From Sulfurimonas sp. (GTDB taxonomy: Bacteria > Campylobacterota > Campylobacteria > Campylobacterales > Sulfurimonadaceae): DNA of 37,911 nt. The stretch is taken from positions 1 through 37,911 of the forward strand of contig JALWLL010000091.1 in NCBI GenBank assembly GCA_026996295.1, in the 5' to 3' direction. Positions within the stretch are counted from its first letter, which is position 1. Each line of letters opens with the position of its first letter. The position numbers and the translations under genes are program-made. The notes beneath the pieces are model-generated. The model saw only the letters and a list, made by a program, of their open reading frames with translations, searched no databases and had not been told where the DNA came from. Of this stretch, positions 8,101-16,351 are shown one piece after another.

Positions 8101-8595
8101 TTATAAACAACCTTTAAAGAATGACTTCTTAGGCGGTGGTGGCGCTTTAAATTCTTTCGCTACTATTGTATTTGTAGCAGGGTCATATTCACCAATAATA
8201 GTGACATCATTACGGTTGATACCCTCATCGATCTCATGTGTAGGTATAGCTGAAACATCCAGTTTGTATGTTACTCCGTCTTTGTGTGAGTAGAGTACAA
8301 TCTGAACATCTTTTTGAACACCCGGTTCAGCTGTTCTAAAACATCCATCACTGCCACATGCATAATTTTCAAGATAACAATCTGTAAAAGCACCCTGTGC
8401 AGCACAAGAGTCTATAGTTAAGAAACCTTGCTTTTCAATATGCGCAAGCTCAGGTTGCTCTTCTACCTTGCTCTGAACCTTTTTTTCAACTTCAGCTTTA
8501 GAAACAGGGGCAACCTCTGAACTTGTAGTACAACCACTCAATCCAAATATGACGCCAAGCACTAAAACAGAAGAGATTAAACGTATCTTTTTCAT
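8101..8595 (-). CDS. Small Cys-containing lipoprotein of the molybdoenzyme operon
   Basis: The 164-residue product has a lipoprotein signal with lipobox GLSGC. The mature chain has four clustered cysteines at about residues 64-86 (DSC, TDC, YAC, DGC), a small beta-rich region, and a basic, proline-rich tail ending KGCL. I do not recognise the family. Its ATG overlaps the gamma-subunit stop by one base, and it is the last gene before the terminator, so it is surely co-expressed with the enzyme. It may anchor or dock the soluble complex at the membrane or act in thiol or sulfur handling; both are guesses. Confidence 0.85.
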   Translation of the reverse strand: MKKIRLISSVLVLGVIFGLSGCTTSSEVAPVSKAEVEKKVQSKVEEQPELAHIEKQGFLTIDSCAAQGAFTDCYLENYACGSDGCFRTAEPGVQKDVQIVLYSHKDGVTYKLDVSAIPTHEIDEGINRNDVTIIGEYDPATNTIVAKEFKAPPPPKKSFFKGCL

Positions 8596-9794
8596 TATTC
8601 AACCTCCGCTTTAAGAGTTTTTAAATATGCCACGATATTATCAATATCGCCTGACTCCATCCATGAAAAGTCCGGCATTGTAGATACTCTTTTGCCATTT
8701 TCAAGATTATACCATGCATAATTGCTGTGAGCGTTTCTGTTATAACCAGGAACAACCACGGCAGAAGGCTTCATTAAAGACTCTTTTATATAATCAACGG
8801 TAGCATAACCACCAATGTTTGTAAGAGATGGTCCCATCAAATTTGCAGCATCATTTGATGTCATCTGATGACATGATGTACAGTTCGCCGCTGCGATCTC
8901 TTTCCCTTTTGCTGCATCACCTTCAGGTTCTTTTGTAAGTGCTTTGAGCAACTCTTCTCCACTGCTTTTACCATCAAGCTCAACTGCCAGCCAAGGGGTA
9001 AGATACTTTAGTCCATTACGACCCATTTTTGCACCGTCCCAAACAGCAAATGCAACCGGAATAACACCTGCATCAAGATTAACATAGTCATCTTTAAGTG
9101 CTCGAGAAAGTGTACCTTCCCACCCTTTGCCGACATAGCCTATACGAGAATATGAATCGTTACTTCCATCTTTGATCTCTGTCATTGAACGGAAACCTTC
9201 ACTTACAAAACTTCTCTCATAGTCGTTGCTCGCGAGTTTTTTTACACTTTTTTTGAACTTTGCAAGATCTTTACCAAAAAGATCTGTTTGATTAGGGTTT
9301 ACCTGATGGGCAACATCCCCCTTTCCGTTAGGTTCAAAAATACCCATAGCCTCCTTTTGAAGATGGATAACAACAGGACGACCCTCAGAACCCATACCTA
9401 TGTATGGAAGCTGTGTCGGGTTAGAGTACTCAGAAGCAAACTGCACGGCAAAACCATCTGAATACACATCTGTCGCATATCCCTTTTGGATATTTTTCGT
9501 TCCATCAGGCCACTTGATCATAAATGCAATTTTTGAGCCATTGTACACCGCAGCAACTTCTGCTTGTATAGCTTTGTTGCCTGCATTAAGTTCATTTGCT
9601 TTTTTATCATTGAACTCTATACTGGTTTGAGGATATAAAGTAATCTTTGAGAACTGTTTATTGTTCCAAACACTGGATTTGTAATTGACCTTATCTAAAT
9701 TATCATCAACTTCAACTGCCAATATAACCGAGCTTGCAGCTAAAGCTGAAGCCATAATACCGGCTGCTAAAAATGTAGTTGCTAATTTTTTCAT
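8595..9794 (-). CDS. Gamma subunit of a type II DMSO-reductase-family enzyme: b-heme domain fused to cytochrome c
   Basis: The 399-residue protein begins with a Sec signal peptide (residues 1-~27). Residues ~30-280 resemble the ethylbenzene dehydrogenase gamma (EB_dh) heme-b-binding domain of EbdC/DdhC/SerC. Met134 in PYIGMGSEGRPV sits where that family's axial Met lies. The last ~110 residues are a class I-like cytochrome c: CTSCH at 305-309 for covalent heme, with Met373 (STMPDF) as likely sixth ligand. Known gamma subunits normally end after the b-heme domain, so this looks like a fusion that adds an electron relay. The ATG shares one base with the beta-subunit stop (TAATG). Confidence 0.87.
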   Translation of the reverse strand: MKKLATTFLAAGIMASALAASSVILAVEVDDNLDKVNYKSSVWNNKQFSKITLYPQTSIEFNDKKANELNAGNKAIQAEVAAVYNGSKIAFMIKWPDGTKNIQKGYATDVYSDGFAVQFASEYSNPTQLPYIGMGSEGRPVVIHLQKEAMGIFEPNGKGDVAHQVNPNQTDLFGKDLAKFKKSVKKLASNDYERSFVSEGFRSMTEIKDGSNDSYSRIGYVGKGWEGTLSRALKDDYVNLDAGVIPVAFAVWDGAKMGRNGLKYLTPWLAVELDGKSSGEELLKALTKEPEGDAAKGKEIAAANCTSCHQMTSNDAANLMGPSLTNIGGYATVDYIKESLMKPSAVVVPGYNRNAHSNYAWYNLENGKRVSTMPDFSWMESGDIDNIVAYLKTLKAEVE

Positions 9795-10918
9795 TAATGA
9801 TGTCCTCCTGCACTTGAATGACCACCGAAGAAGTTCATTTTATGAGTTGGTTTTGTATATTTTCCAGCTATATAACGGTTATCTACCGGTGCCAATGGAT
9901 GCTGAGAGTTCTCACGAGCAACCTCTTGGTAGTAGTTGTTATCTAAACGGAACATATCTGAGTGTTGGTATGCGATCAAAATATCCATAAGTTCACTCTC
10001 TCCCGTCTCTTTACGTTTTTTCATCTCTGCTTTGAGTGTTTGTATAGAGGCATGTACTTCCGGGCCAAAAAGTTTTTCAAGCTCTTCGATCGGAAGACGG
10101 GTAGAACCCTCTATAATCTTACCATCAGCATCAAATTTTGCCGGTGATTCGGTTGGTGGCACATAGTACACATTTGGTTGTGTACCATAATCTGTTCTCA
10201 GACCCAGCGCCACTTTGTACTTATGAACAAGTTTATACACTTGAGAATCTTCGTCATCCAAAAAACCGACAAAACGGATACGACCGACACACTGTTGTGC
10301 ACACGCCGGTGGAAGCCCCTGCTCAATTCTTGGAAAACACAAGATACACTTCTCAGATTTTGAGATCTTCGGATTGAAATAGATCTTTTTATAAGGACAT
10401 CCCGCTATACAATAGCGATACCCCTGACATCTGTCTAAATCAACCAACACAACACCATCTTGCTCACGCTTAAAGATAGCATCACGAGGACAAGCACTCA
10501 AACACCCCGGGTTTGTACAGTGATTACAGATACGAGGAAGGTAGAAAAAGTAGTTGTCCTGTGGAAAGACACCTGCACCCTCATCTTCATCCCAGTTTGG
10601 ACCCCATGTAGGTTCTACATTTGGCTCAAATGATGCACCCTCTTTGAGTGCATCATAGTTGTAATCCCAAGGTACCCCATAATCCGCTTCCAAATTTGGA
10701 ATAATTCCGGGTTGAAGATCACCCGCCTCATCAAAACCACCACCAAGCTCCATCCAGTTTTTAGGATACCCTGTACCCGGATATGTCTCAACATTATTCC
10801 AATACATATACTCACGACCGTTACGGTTGGTCCATTGGGTTTTACATGCTACAGTACATGTTTGGCACCCGATACATTTGTTCAGGTCCATAACCATTGC
10901 TAATTGTCTTTTTGACAT
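9794..10918 (-). CDS. Iron-sulfur beta subunit (NarH/EbdB/SerB type)
   Basis: The 374-residue protein has four cysteine groups: C15IGCQTCTVAC, CNHCTNPGCLSACP, CQGYRYCIAGCP and CILC...CAQQC. In the third group Tyr replaces a ligand Cys. By analogy with NarH and EbdB, that gives one [3Fe-4S] and three [4Fe-4S] clusters. It carries electrons between the molybdenum subunit and the heme gamma subunit. There is no signal peptide, as expected for a partner exported with the Tat-bearing alpha subunit. A clear AAGGAG precedes the ATG. The beta sequence is closer in pattern to type II enzymes (selenate, chlorate or perchlorate reductases, dimethylsulfide or ethylbenzene dehydrogenases) than to DmsB or PsrB. 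Confidence 0.93.
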   Translation of the reverse strand: MSKRQLAMVMDLNKCIGCQTCTVACKTQWTNRNGREYMYWNNVETYPGTGYPKNWMELGGGFDEAGDLQPGIIPNLEADYGVPWDYNYDALKEGASFEPNVEPTWGPNWDEDEGAGVFPQDNYFFYLPRICNHCTNPGCLSACPRDAIFKREQDGVVLVDLDRCQGYRYCIAGCPYKKIYFNPKISKSEKCILCFPRIEQGLPPACAQQCVGRIRFVGFLDDEDSQVYKLVHKYKVALGLRTDYGTQPNVYYVPPTESPAKFDADGKIIEGSTRLPIEELEKLFGPEVHASIQTLKAEMKKRKETGESELMDILIAYQHSDMFRLDNNYYQEVARENSQHPLAPVDNRYIAGKYTKPTHKMNFFGGHSSAGGHH

Positions 10919-10927
10919 CTATGCTCC

Positions 10928-13828
10928 TTAAACTTTTGCTTTTTCATAATTTACGGCGCCATCATATGCGTACTGATTACCGTCCCAAAGACCACCAAAT
11001 TTCAGGTGACCCCAACCATCTGCCATCTCAAGCAGGTTTAGCGATGTAGGCACAACTTCATTGTGACCTTTGTTAAATTTATACATATATGGTTCCCATC
11101 CATGCTCCATTACCAAGCCATCAGCAGGTGATGAAGATGAAAGTTTCGCCATCGCGAAGAACTCTCCGAGATTGTTGTAAACACGAATCGTATCTCCATC
11201 TTTAATACCTTTGGCTTCTGCAACCTTACGATTGAGTGCAATTGCAGGAACACCACGTTGTAAACGAAGCAGTGTGCGAGATGTTTTATAGTTAGAGTGG
11301 ATCGACCATCTGGCATGTGGAGTCATCAGCACATACGGATACTCTTTGCGTTGTGGACGGATCCCCTCCATACCTGTATTTGTCGCGGCACCCATTTTAA
11401 TGAACATCGGATGATCTATATAAAAAGTTTGACGACCGGTAACCGTGTCCAATCTTTCAAATTTGTAAATATGGTTCTCCATAGAACTGTATGGTTTATC
11501 TGAATACAGCGGTGATGACTTTGCAGCCTTTTCATTGATAAGCAAGAAACCACCCATTTTATACATCTTCTCTATTGTCCAAGGCTGATACTGATCACAC
11601 TTCTCTAGCGCTGCTTCGAGTGCCATTTTATCAGTACCGAGATACACCTCACCCTCACCTTCTGATTCTGCATCTGTGTTCGTATATTCTTTGTGGAAGA
11701 TACTCAAGTCATGATAGCCCGGTTTTGCATAACGCACATCATCTTTGACTTTTGCCTTTGCAATATTTTCAGGGCGATTAGCGATCTCTTCGAGTTTTTT
11801 CGCCAGGAGTGTAAACATACTCCACTCATCCATAGACTCACCGATATTTTTAATATTTGCAACCGGATATGCCAAGTTTGTAAAACGGTGATAACCCGGA
11901 GATGTACGAAGATCATATACTTCATAGTGAGATTTCGCTGGAAGTAGTACATCTGCATACTGTGCAGCTTCACTCATTCTGTAATCTACATACGCATAAA
12001 AGTCCATTCTTCCTAAAAATGCTTTACGGTATTCATTCCCTTTATTACGTCTGAATGTTGAATCTGCAACAATCAATGCAGTTGTCGGCAACCACCAAGG
12101 TTTTACAACATTACCATGATCACTACTCAAGTTGGCACCGCCATTTTTACCGGCATCAAGCATCTCCTGAAGTACTGTCATATACTCTTTTTTACTCATC
12201 CCGTTTTGGGCACGCTTGACATCTTCATCTTGAAAATACTCATCGAAAGTTTTCATCCCGTTGCCGTTCATAAACTCACCGACAAAACCGGAACCAAAAC
12301 GTGGAGCATATTTACCGCTAAATCCTGAAAGTGCTCCAAGTCCGGCAAGCTGGAACTCATTTTCAGTATTCAATCCGCCATATGGTCCCATGCGACCCGT
12401 AAGACCACAAATAGAAGATATATTCCAAATGGTCATCATACCGTTGAAGTACTTATTGAGTGAGAAACCGGTAGTGATCTCAACAACCTTTGGCAATGCG
12501 ATATCGCGCGCTAGTTGTTTCACTGTATCTGGATGAACCCCTGTTATCTCCTGCGTTGTCTCAGGCGCAAATTTTGCAGCTGATTTTTTAAGCATTTCAA
12601 AAACAGTGGTTACCTCTCTTGTATGACCGTGAACATCGGTGATAGTAAAAGTACCCTCTAGTGCCGGAACAACATCTTTTGGAAGACGCAAAGAACGATT
12701 TTCATGCGTTTCTGTACCCGGCATAAGATAAGGCTCACCGCTAGTGGTGTTCATGCAGTAAAACTGCTCACCCCACGCATGGTGCTCCTCTTTATCTTCG
12801 GTATGTTCCATATCGGTACGACGGATCATCTGTTGCGTTTTGACATCTACTAGCATCGGAAGGTCAGTATAAAGCTTCATAAATTCAGGCTTATAGAGTT
12901 TTTCTTCCAAGATTGTCTGTATAACACTCATTGCCAAGATATTATCACTACCCGCTTTGATCGGGATCCAAAGGTCAGCTGATTTTGCCGTTGCGTTGAA
13001 TTCCGGAGTGATGACAATGATTTTTGCACCATTATACTTTCCTTCCCATACAAAGTGAGCATCCGGGATACGCGAAACAGAAGGGTTACCACCCCACATA
13101 ACAGCTGTGTCAACCGTGTACATAAAGTCCCACGTACAACCAACATTACCCTCACCATACGCAATAGCGGCACCGGAGAACATATCTCCAAGATAAGATG
13201 ACGGATAGATACGGTTTGCGCCCAGTTGTGTAGAAAAACGAAGCACTGAACCACGACGACCCTCAGTTAAAAGACCGGTACCGGCATGAACCATCAACTT
13301 ATCCGGCCCACGCTCCGGATCTGTCAGCGTATCGAAAATATTTTGACAAATTTTCTCAGCAGCCTCATCCCAGCTCACTCGTTTCCATTTCCCCTCACCA
13401 CGCTCACCGGTACGAACCATTGGGTAAAGGATTCTATCTTTTTGGTACATCACTTGCGAGTGCTGAACACCTTTGTTACATCCACGAGGGTTAAAATCAG
13501 GTATTTTAGCATTGATCACCGGATATCGGGCTGATTGGTTTTCACGGGTGATAACACCATTGTGAGACCAAACTTCCCATGCACAGTTTCCTTGACAATT
13601 TACACAGTGGTAAGCAAAACCGTGCTCCTCTTTTTTACCATAAGTAAAAGAGAACTCATTTCTATACATCTCTTCTGTGTAGCTTGTGTTTGGGTAATCA
13701 TTTTTACCGTTTTCAACACTTATTACATCTGTTTTCGCAAAAAGGCTGCCTTGAGAAGCAACCAACGCAGCAGTCATCCCTGAAACTTTAAGGAAATTTC
13801 TACGCTTATTATTCATAACTTTTGTCAT
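10928..13828 (-). CDS. Molybdopterin catalytic alpha subunit, type II DMSO reductase family
   Basis: The 966-residue protein begins with a Tat signal (RRNFLK at 9-14). Its first cluster site is H74-x3-C78-x3-C82-x34-C117. The His ligand is the hallmark of the NarG/EbdA/SerA/PcrA/DdhA (type II) clade. Asp215 in SSYLGDMFSG is the likely Mo ligand (compare Asp222 of NarG). The WGGNPSVSRIPDAHF segment and a C-terminal molydopterin-dinucleotide-binding domain (HARWSIHSNYKTSR) follow. The enzyme is periplasmic and transfers oxygen to or from, or hydroxylates, an unknown substrate. Operon context with a rhodanese points to a sulfur compound, but sequence alone does not fix substrate or direction. 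The start has AAGAGG eight bases upstream. Confidence 0.94.
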   Translation of the reverse strand: MTKVMNNKRRNFLKVSGMTAALVASQGSLFAKTDVISVENGKNDYPNTSYTEEMYRNEFSFTYGKKEEHGFAYHCVNCQGNCAWEVWSHNGVITRENQSARYPVINAKIPDFNPRGCNKGVQHSQVMYQKDRILYPMVRTGERGEGKWKRVSWDEAAEKICQNIFDTLTDPERGPDKLMVHAGTGLLTEGRRGSVLRFSTQLGANRIYPSSYLGDMFSGAAIAYGEGNVGCTWDFMYTVDTAVMWGGNPSVSRIPDAHFVWEGKYNGAKIIVITPEFNATAKSADLWIPIKAGSDNILAMSVIQTILEEKLYKPEFMKLYTDLPMLVDVKTQQMIRRTDMEHTEDKEEHHAWGEQFYCMNTTSGEPYLMPGTETHENRSLRLPKDVVPALEGTFTITDVHGHTREVTTVFEMLKKSAAKFAPETTQEITGVHPDTVKQLARDIALPKVVEITTGFSLNKYFNGMMTIWNISSICGLTGRMGPYGGLNTENEFQLAGLGALSGFSGKYAPRFGSGFVGEFMNGNGMKTFDEYFQDEDVKRAQNGMSKKEYMTVLQEMLDAGKNGGANLSSDHGNVVKPWWLPTTALIVADSTFRRNKGNEYRKAFLGRMDFYAYVDYRMSEAAQYADVLLPAKSHYEVYDLRTSPGYHRFTNLAYPVANIKNIGESMDEWSMFTLLAKKLEEIANRPENIAKAKVKDDVRYAKPGYHDLSIFHKEYTNTDAESEGEGEVYLGTDKMALEAALEKCDQYQPWTIEKMYKMGGFLLINEKAAKSSPLYSDKPYSSMENHIYKFERLDTVTGRQTFYIDHPMFIKMGAATNTGMEGIRPQRKEYPYVLMTPHARWSIHSNYKTSRTLLRLQRGVPAIALNRKVAEAKGIKDGDTIRVYNNLGEFFAMAKLSSSSPADGLVMEHGWEPYMYKFNKGHNEVVPTSLNLLEMADGWGHLKFGGLWDGNQYAYDGAVNYEKAKV

Positions 13829-13844
13829 ACTGTAAACCTCTTCC

Positions 13845-15041
13845 TTATCTTTTTAACGGTAAGTTCATATCATTACCCCAAACATCCCAACTACCTGTAA
13901 ACACCTTAATGTTTTTATATCCAAGAAGTTTTAATGCTGTTATGTGTTCAGAGCCACGACCTGCACCAACCATGCAATATGCATAGATTGTTTTATCTTT
14001 ATCCACACCATATTTTTCATATACTGCTTTCAACTCTTGCGCTGACTTGAATGATTTTTTATTTTTTAAGTCAGAGATTTTATTCCATTCGATAAACTTT
14101 GAACCGGGTATATGACCGCCACGGGCAACATTGTCCATTTTGCGCTCACCGATGATCTCACTCATTGCGCGTGAATCGATAATCACATACTGAGAGTTTT
14201 CTCCATTTTTGAGGATATCTTTCATTGCATGTACCACTTCCTCTTTTGCGGCGATATTTGTAAAGTCAATGTTGTTTTTATCTATCTTGTAGGTTCTTGG
14301 TGTCACATGTTCTTCACCTTTAACCACCATAAGATCTTTTTCCATTGCTTTCATTTTTTTCTTAAGCTTTTTGATCGTTTTATTACTTTGTGCTACAATT
14401 GCTTTGAGTTCAGCTATCTCTGCATCACTCAACTCTATCTTGCCTTTTTTGGCTTTTTTAAGTTTTTTCTTTGCAGGTTTTGCTTTTCTTTTTACTTTTT
14501 TCGCTTCAGCTTTTACAGCATCGTACTTGATCTGCGCCGGATCAATTTTCATAATTGCTGCGCGACCACCATTGAGTATTTTAATATTTTTGTGTCCATA
14601 ACTTGTAAAGAAAGAGTAAACACCCGTAGCATTTGGTCCTTTAAAATCATCATAAGCTATAATCATAGTATTGTTATCAATACCTTTTGAGCCTATGTAC
14701 GCTTCTGCATCATCAATACATCTGTATAAAGGTGCACAATGCATTGTTCCGGTAATATCTGAATGATGCAAATGGTGCGCATACATCGATACCGATCCTT
14801 TTATGTGTCCAAGCTTATATACATCTTCTGTATCACCGGAAACAAACATAACATTATCTTTGCCTATTAATTTTATAGCTTCCTCTGCAGAAATCAAAAT
14901 ATCTTCGTTGGCATACCCTTTTTGTACCGCAGCCATCTCTGCTTCAGCAGATCCCAAGATATTTCCATTTTCACTAGCTATTATAAAAGGTGTAAATGTT
15001 ACTGTTGCTGCAACAACTAATGTCTTTAGCAATTTTTTCAT
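13845..15041 (-). CDS. Periplasmic tandem rhodanese (sulfurtransferase) with lysine-rich insert
   Basis: The 398-residue protein has an N-terminal signal peptide. A first rhodanese domain (~45-170) lacks the catalytic Cys, with Asp in the loop AYDDFKGPNA. A linker and a second rhodanese domain (~255-395) follow; the second has the active-site loop CMVGAGR, with Cys356. This is the layout of two-domain thiosulfate sulfurtransferases. Two features are odd. Residues 178-202 are mostly Lys and Ala and lead into a charged coiled coil to ~240. The first domain has a His/Cys patch, AHHLHH at 88-93 and HCAPLYRC at 101-108. It is the first gene of the molybdoenzyme operon, 16 bases before alpha, and may deliver or remove sulfane sulfur for that enzyme. 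Confidence 0.9.
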   Translation of the reverse strand: MKKLLKTLVVAATVTFTPFIIASENGNILGSAEAEMAAVQKGYANEDILISAEEAIKLIGKDNVMFVSGDTEDVYKLGHIKGSVSMYAHHLHHSDITGTMHCAPLYRCIDDAEAYIGSKGIDNNTMIIAYDDFKGPNATGVYSFFTSYGHKNIKILNGGRAAIMKIDPAQIKYDAVKAEAKKVKRKAKPAKKKLKKAKKGKIELSDAEIAELKAIVAQSNKTIKKLKKKMKAMEKDLMVVKGEEHVTPRTYKIDKNNIDFTNIAAKEEVVHAMKDILKNGENSQYVIIDSRAMSEIIGERKMDNVARGGHIPGSKFIEWNKISDLKNKKSFKSAQELKAVYEKYGVDKDKTIYAYCMVGAGRGSEHITALKLLGYKNIKVFTGSWDVWGNDMNLPLKR

Positions 15042-15371
15042 TCGTGCTCCTTATTTAATTTTATAGCCCAATACAGTCTACAAGCAAAACAACCACTCAT
15101 AGCTATTTGAATTATATTTTAACGAAATTACCTCTTCATTATAGGCTCTCGACTCTTACGCAAGTATTAAATCACAAAAATATCACACAACTTCATTACC
15201 AAACGAAACACACTCATCTATTTATATATTTAACATTAAATTCTATGATTAATTCATTTTTTTTACTTTTAAAAACCACTCTTAAATTTAATAATTAGAA
15301 TCAACTTTTAGAGTACAAAAAGTAATTGTTCGATATATTATCACAAATTAATTACGCTAAGTAGGTACAAC
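15042..15371. other. Divergent intergenic region between the rhodanese operon and the LRV-repeat operon
   Basis: This 330-base AT-rich stretch holds no convincing gene. On the minus strand it contains the rhodanese operon promoter candidate (15138-15143) and an AAGGAG ribosome-binding site just before the rhodanese ATG. On the plus strand an AT-rich TATATTAT at 15334-15341 is a weak -10 candidate for the LRV gene. A 63-codon open frame at 15107-15298 has no ribosome-binding site and low-complexity composition, and I reject it as a gene. Confidence 0.6.
15138..15143 (-). promoter_or_regulatory. -10 box of the rhodanese-molybdoenzyme operon (candidate)
   Basis: The minus strand reads CCTATAATG, a perfect TATAAT, about 95 bases upstream of the rhodanese start. 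Only a poor -35 (TACTTG, 17-base spacing) is present, as is usual in Campylobacterota. The implied leader is near 90 bases, long enough for regulation. Assignment rests on the -10 alone. Confidence 0.45.
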
Positions 15372-15977
15372 GTGTTAGAACATCATATAGATAATGCAAT
15401 AAACAATAAAGATACAGATACGCTCATAGAAGCTTTAGATGACAGAACACTTGATATTGAAAGTGTTAAAAAAATCTACTTCTCATTTAAAGACCATAAA
15501 GAACTTGTTGGACAGGTAGCAATGAATCTGAGTTTGAGAACCTCTGTTTATAACAGAGATAAAGAGTATAGTGAAACGATGGTGGAACTTTTACGAGATC
15601 TTGCTGTCAATGAAGCAGATATGGGTGCACGCTGGGCGGTTGCTAAAAACCCTCATACCCCACAGGATGTACTGAGTACATTAGCACAAGATGATGTCAA
15701 TCTCGTGCGAGCCCTTGTTGCCACAAACCCAACGACACCCCCTTCAATACTCGAAAAATTTTTCAGCGATGAAAAAATCGTTAGAGACGGTCTCTCGGGC
15801 AACCCGGCAACACCGGTTAAAATTTTAAATATCTTGGTCAATGATGCAGACAAAATGGTGCGGATGAGACTTGCAGAAAATAGTGCTGCCCCCAAAAAGA
15901 TACTAGAAGAGCTTCTTAAAGATGCAGATGAAAATGTTGCAAAAGCAGCAGAAGCTAACTTAAAGGCAAGAGAATGA
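15372..15977 (+). CDS. Leucine-rich-repeat-variant (LRV) protein
   Basis: The 201-residue protein starts at a GTG with a weak AGGT upstream. Residues ~75-200 consist of about five ~25-residue helical repeats of the LRV type (pattern VR..LA.NP.TP..IL..L..D). Examples are ARWAVAKNPHTPQDVL, VRALVATNPTTPPSIL and VRMRLAENSAAPKKIL. Such right-handed superhelices usually bind other proteins. The LRV protein of Azotobacter has an N-terminal Fe-S cluster, but this one has no cysteine at all. There is no signal, so it is cytoplasmic. The next gene overlaps its stop by 4 bases (ATGA). Confidence 0.85.
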   Translation: MLEHHIDNAINNKDTDTLIEALDDRTLDIESVKKIYFSFKDHKELVGQVAMNLSLRTSVYNRDKEYSETMVELLRDLAVNEADMGARWAVAKNPHTPQDVLSTLAQDDVNLVRALVATNPTTPPSILEKFFSDEKIVRDGLSGNPATPVKILNILVNDADKMVRMRLAENSAAPKKILEELLKDADENVAKAAEANLKARE

Positions 15978-16351
15978 AAGAGCATCAAAAAAGCATGAAA
16001 AGTAGATTTACAGCTTTAGAGAACCACTTCTTAAATACCTTTTTCTCCGGTATCTATATCAGTGCCAAAGAGTTCTTAGAAGTTGCCAAAGAGGTTGGTC
16101 TTGATTTGAGTATGAATTCAAGAGAGCTTCTTATCAAAGAGCTTCTCAACAAGAGTGATGAACAGGGCTCCTTAGAGCAAACCATAGCACTTCTAAATGC
16201 GCTACTGCAACAAAGAGTTGAGAAGTACAATGAACTCAGCCGTGATTACCCCGGCGCAAACATGCCCCTTGCTCAGCTCTCACAAAAAGCAAAAGCTACA
16301 AAATCTTTGCTTGCACAAAAAACCCAAAGGAGTCCTTATGAACTCTCATGA
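15974..16351 (+). CDS. Small helical protein of unknown function between LRV and mrp
   Basis: The 125-residue product is all-helical and contains no cysteine, signal peptide or membrane segment. A central region (ELLIKELLNKSDEQGSLEQ) looks like a compact helical domain, and the tail is basic and probably disordered. I do not recognise a family. The gene is translationally coupled on both sides: its ATG overlaps the LRV stop by 4 bases, and its last 14 bases overlap the mrp start. This tight packing suggests the three proteins act together. Confidence 0.75.
   Translation: MKEHQKSMKSRFTALENHFLNTFFSGIYISAKEFLEVAKEVGLDLSMNSRELLIKELLNKSDEQGSLEQTIALLNALLQQRVEKYNELSRDYPGANMPLAQLSQKAKATKSLLAQKTQRSPYELS

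Noticed and set aside
10928-13828. Assignment of the alpha subunit as polysulfide or thiosulfate reductase (PsrA/PhsA)
   Set aside because: Those belong to a clade with Cys as first cluster ligand and usually Cys as Mo ligand, and they pair with a membrane NrfD-type subunit; here the ligands look like His and Asp and the gamma subunit is a soluble heme protein.
14229-14690. Plus-strand 153-codon open frame opposite the rhodanese gene
   Set aside because: It is rich in Phe and Cys because it reads the antisense of the lysine-rich insert; the minus-strand frame has full rhodanese motifs.
15107-15298. Possible 63-codon gene in the divergent intergenic region
   Set aside because: There is no ribosome-binding site, the sequence is low-complexity and hydrophobic, and it overlaps the likely promoter of the rhodanese operon.
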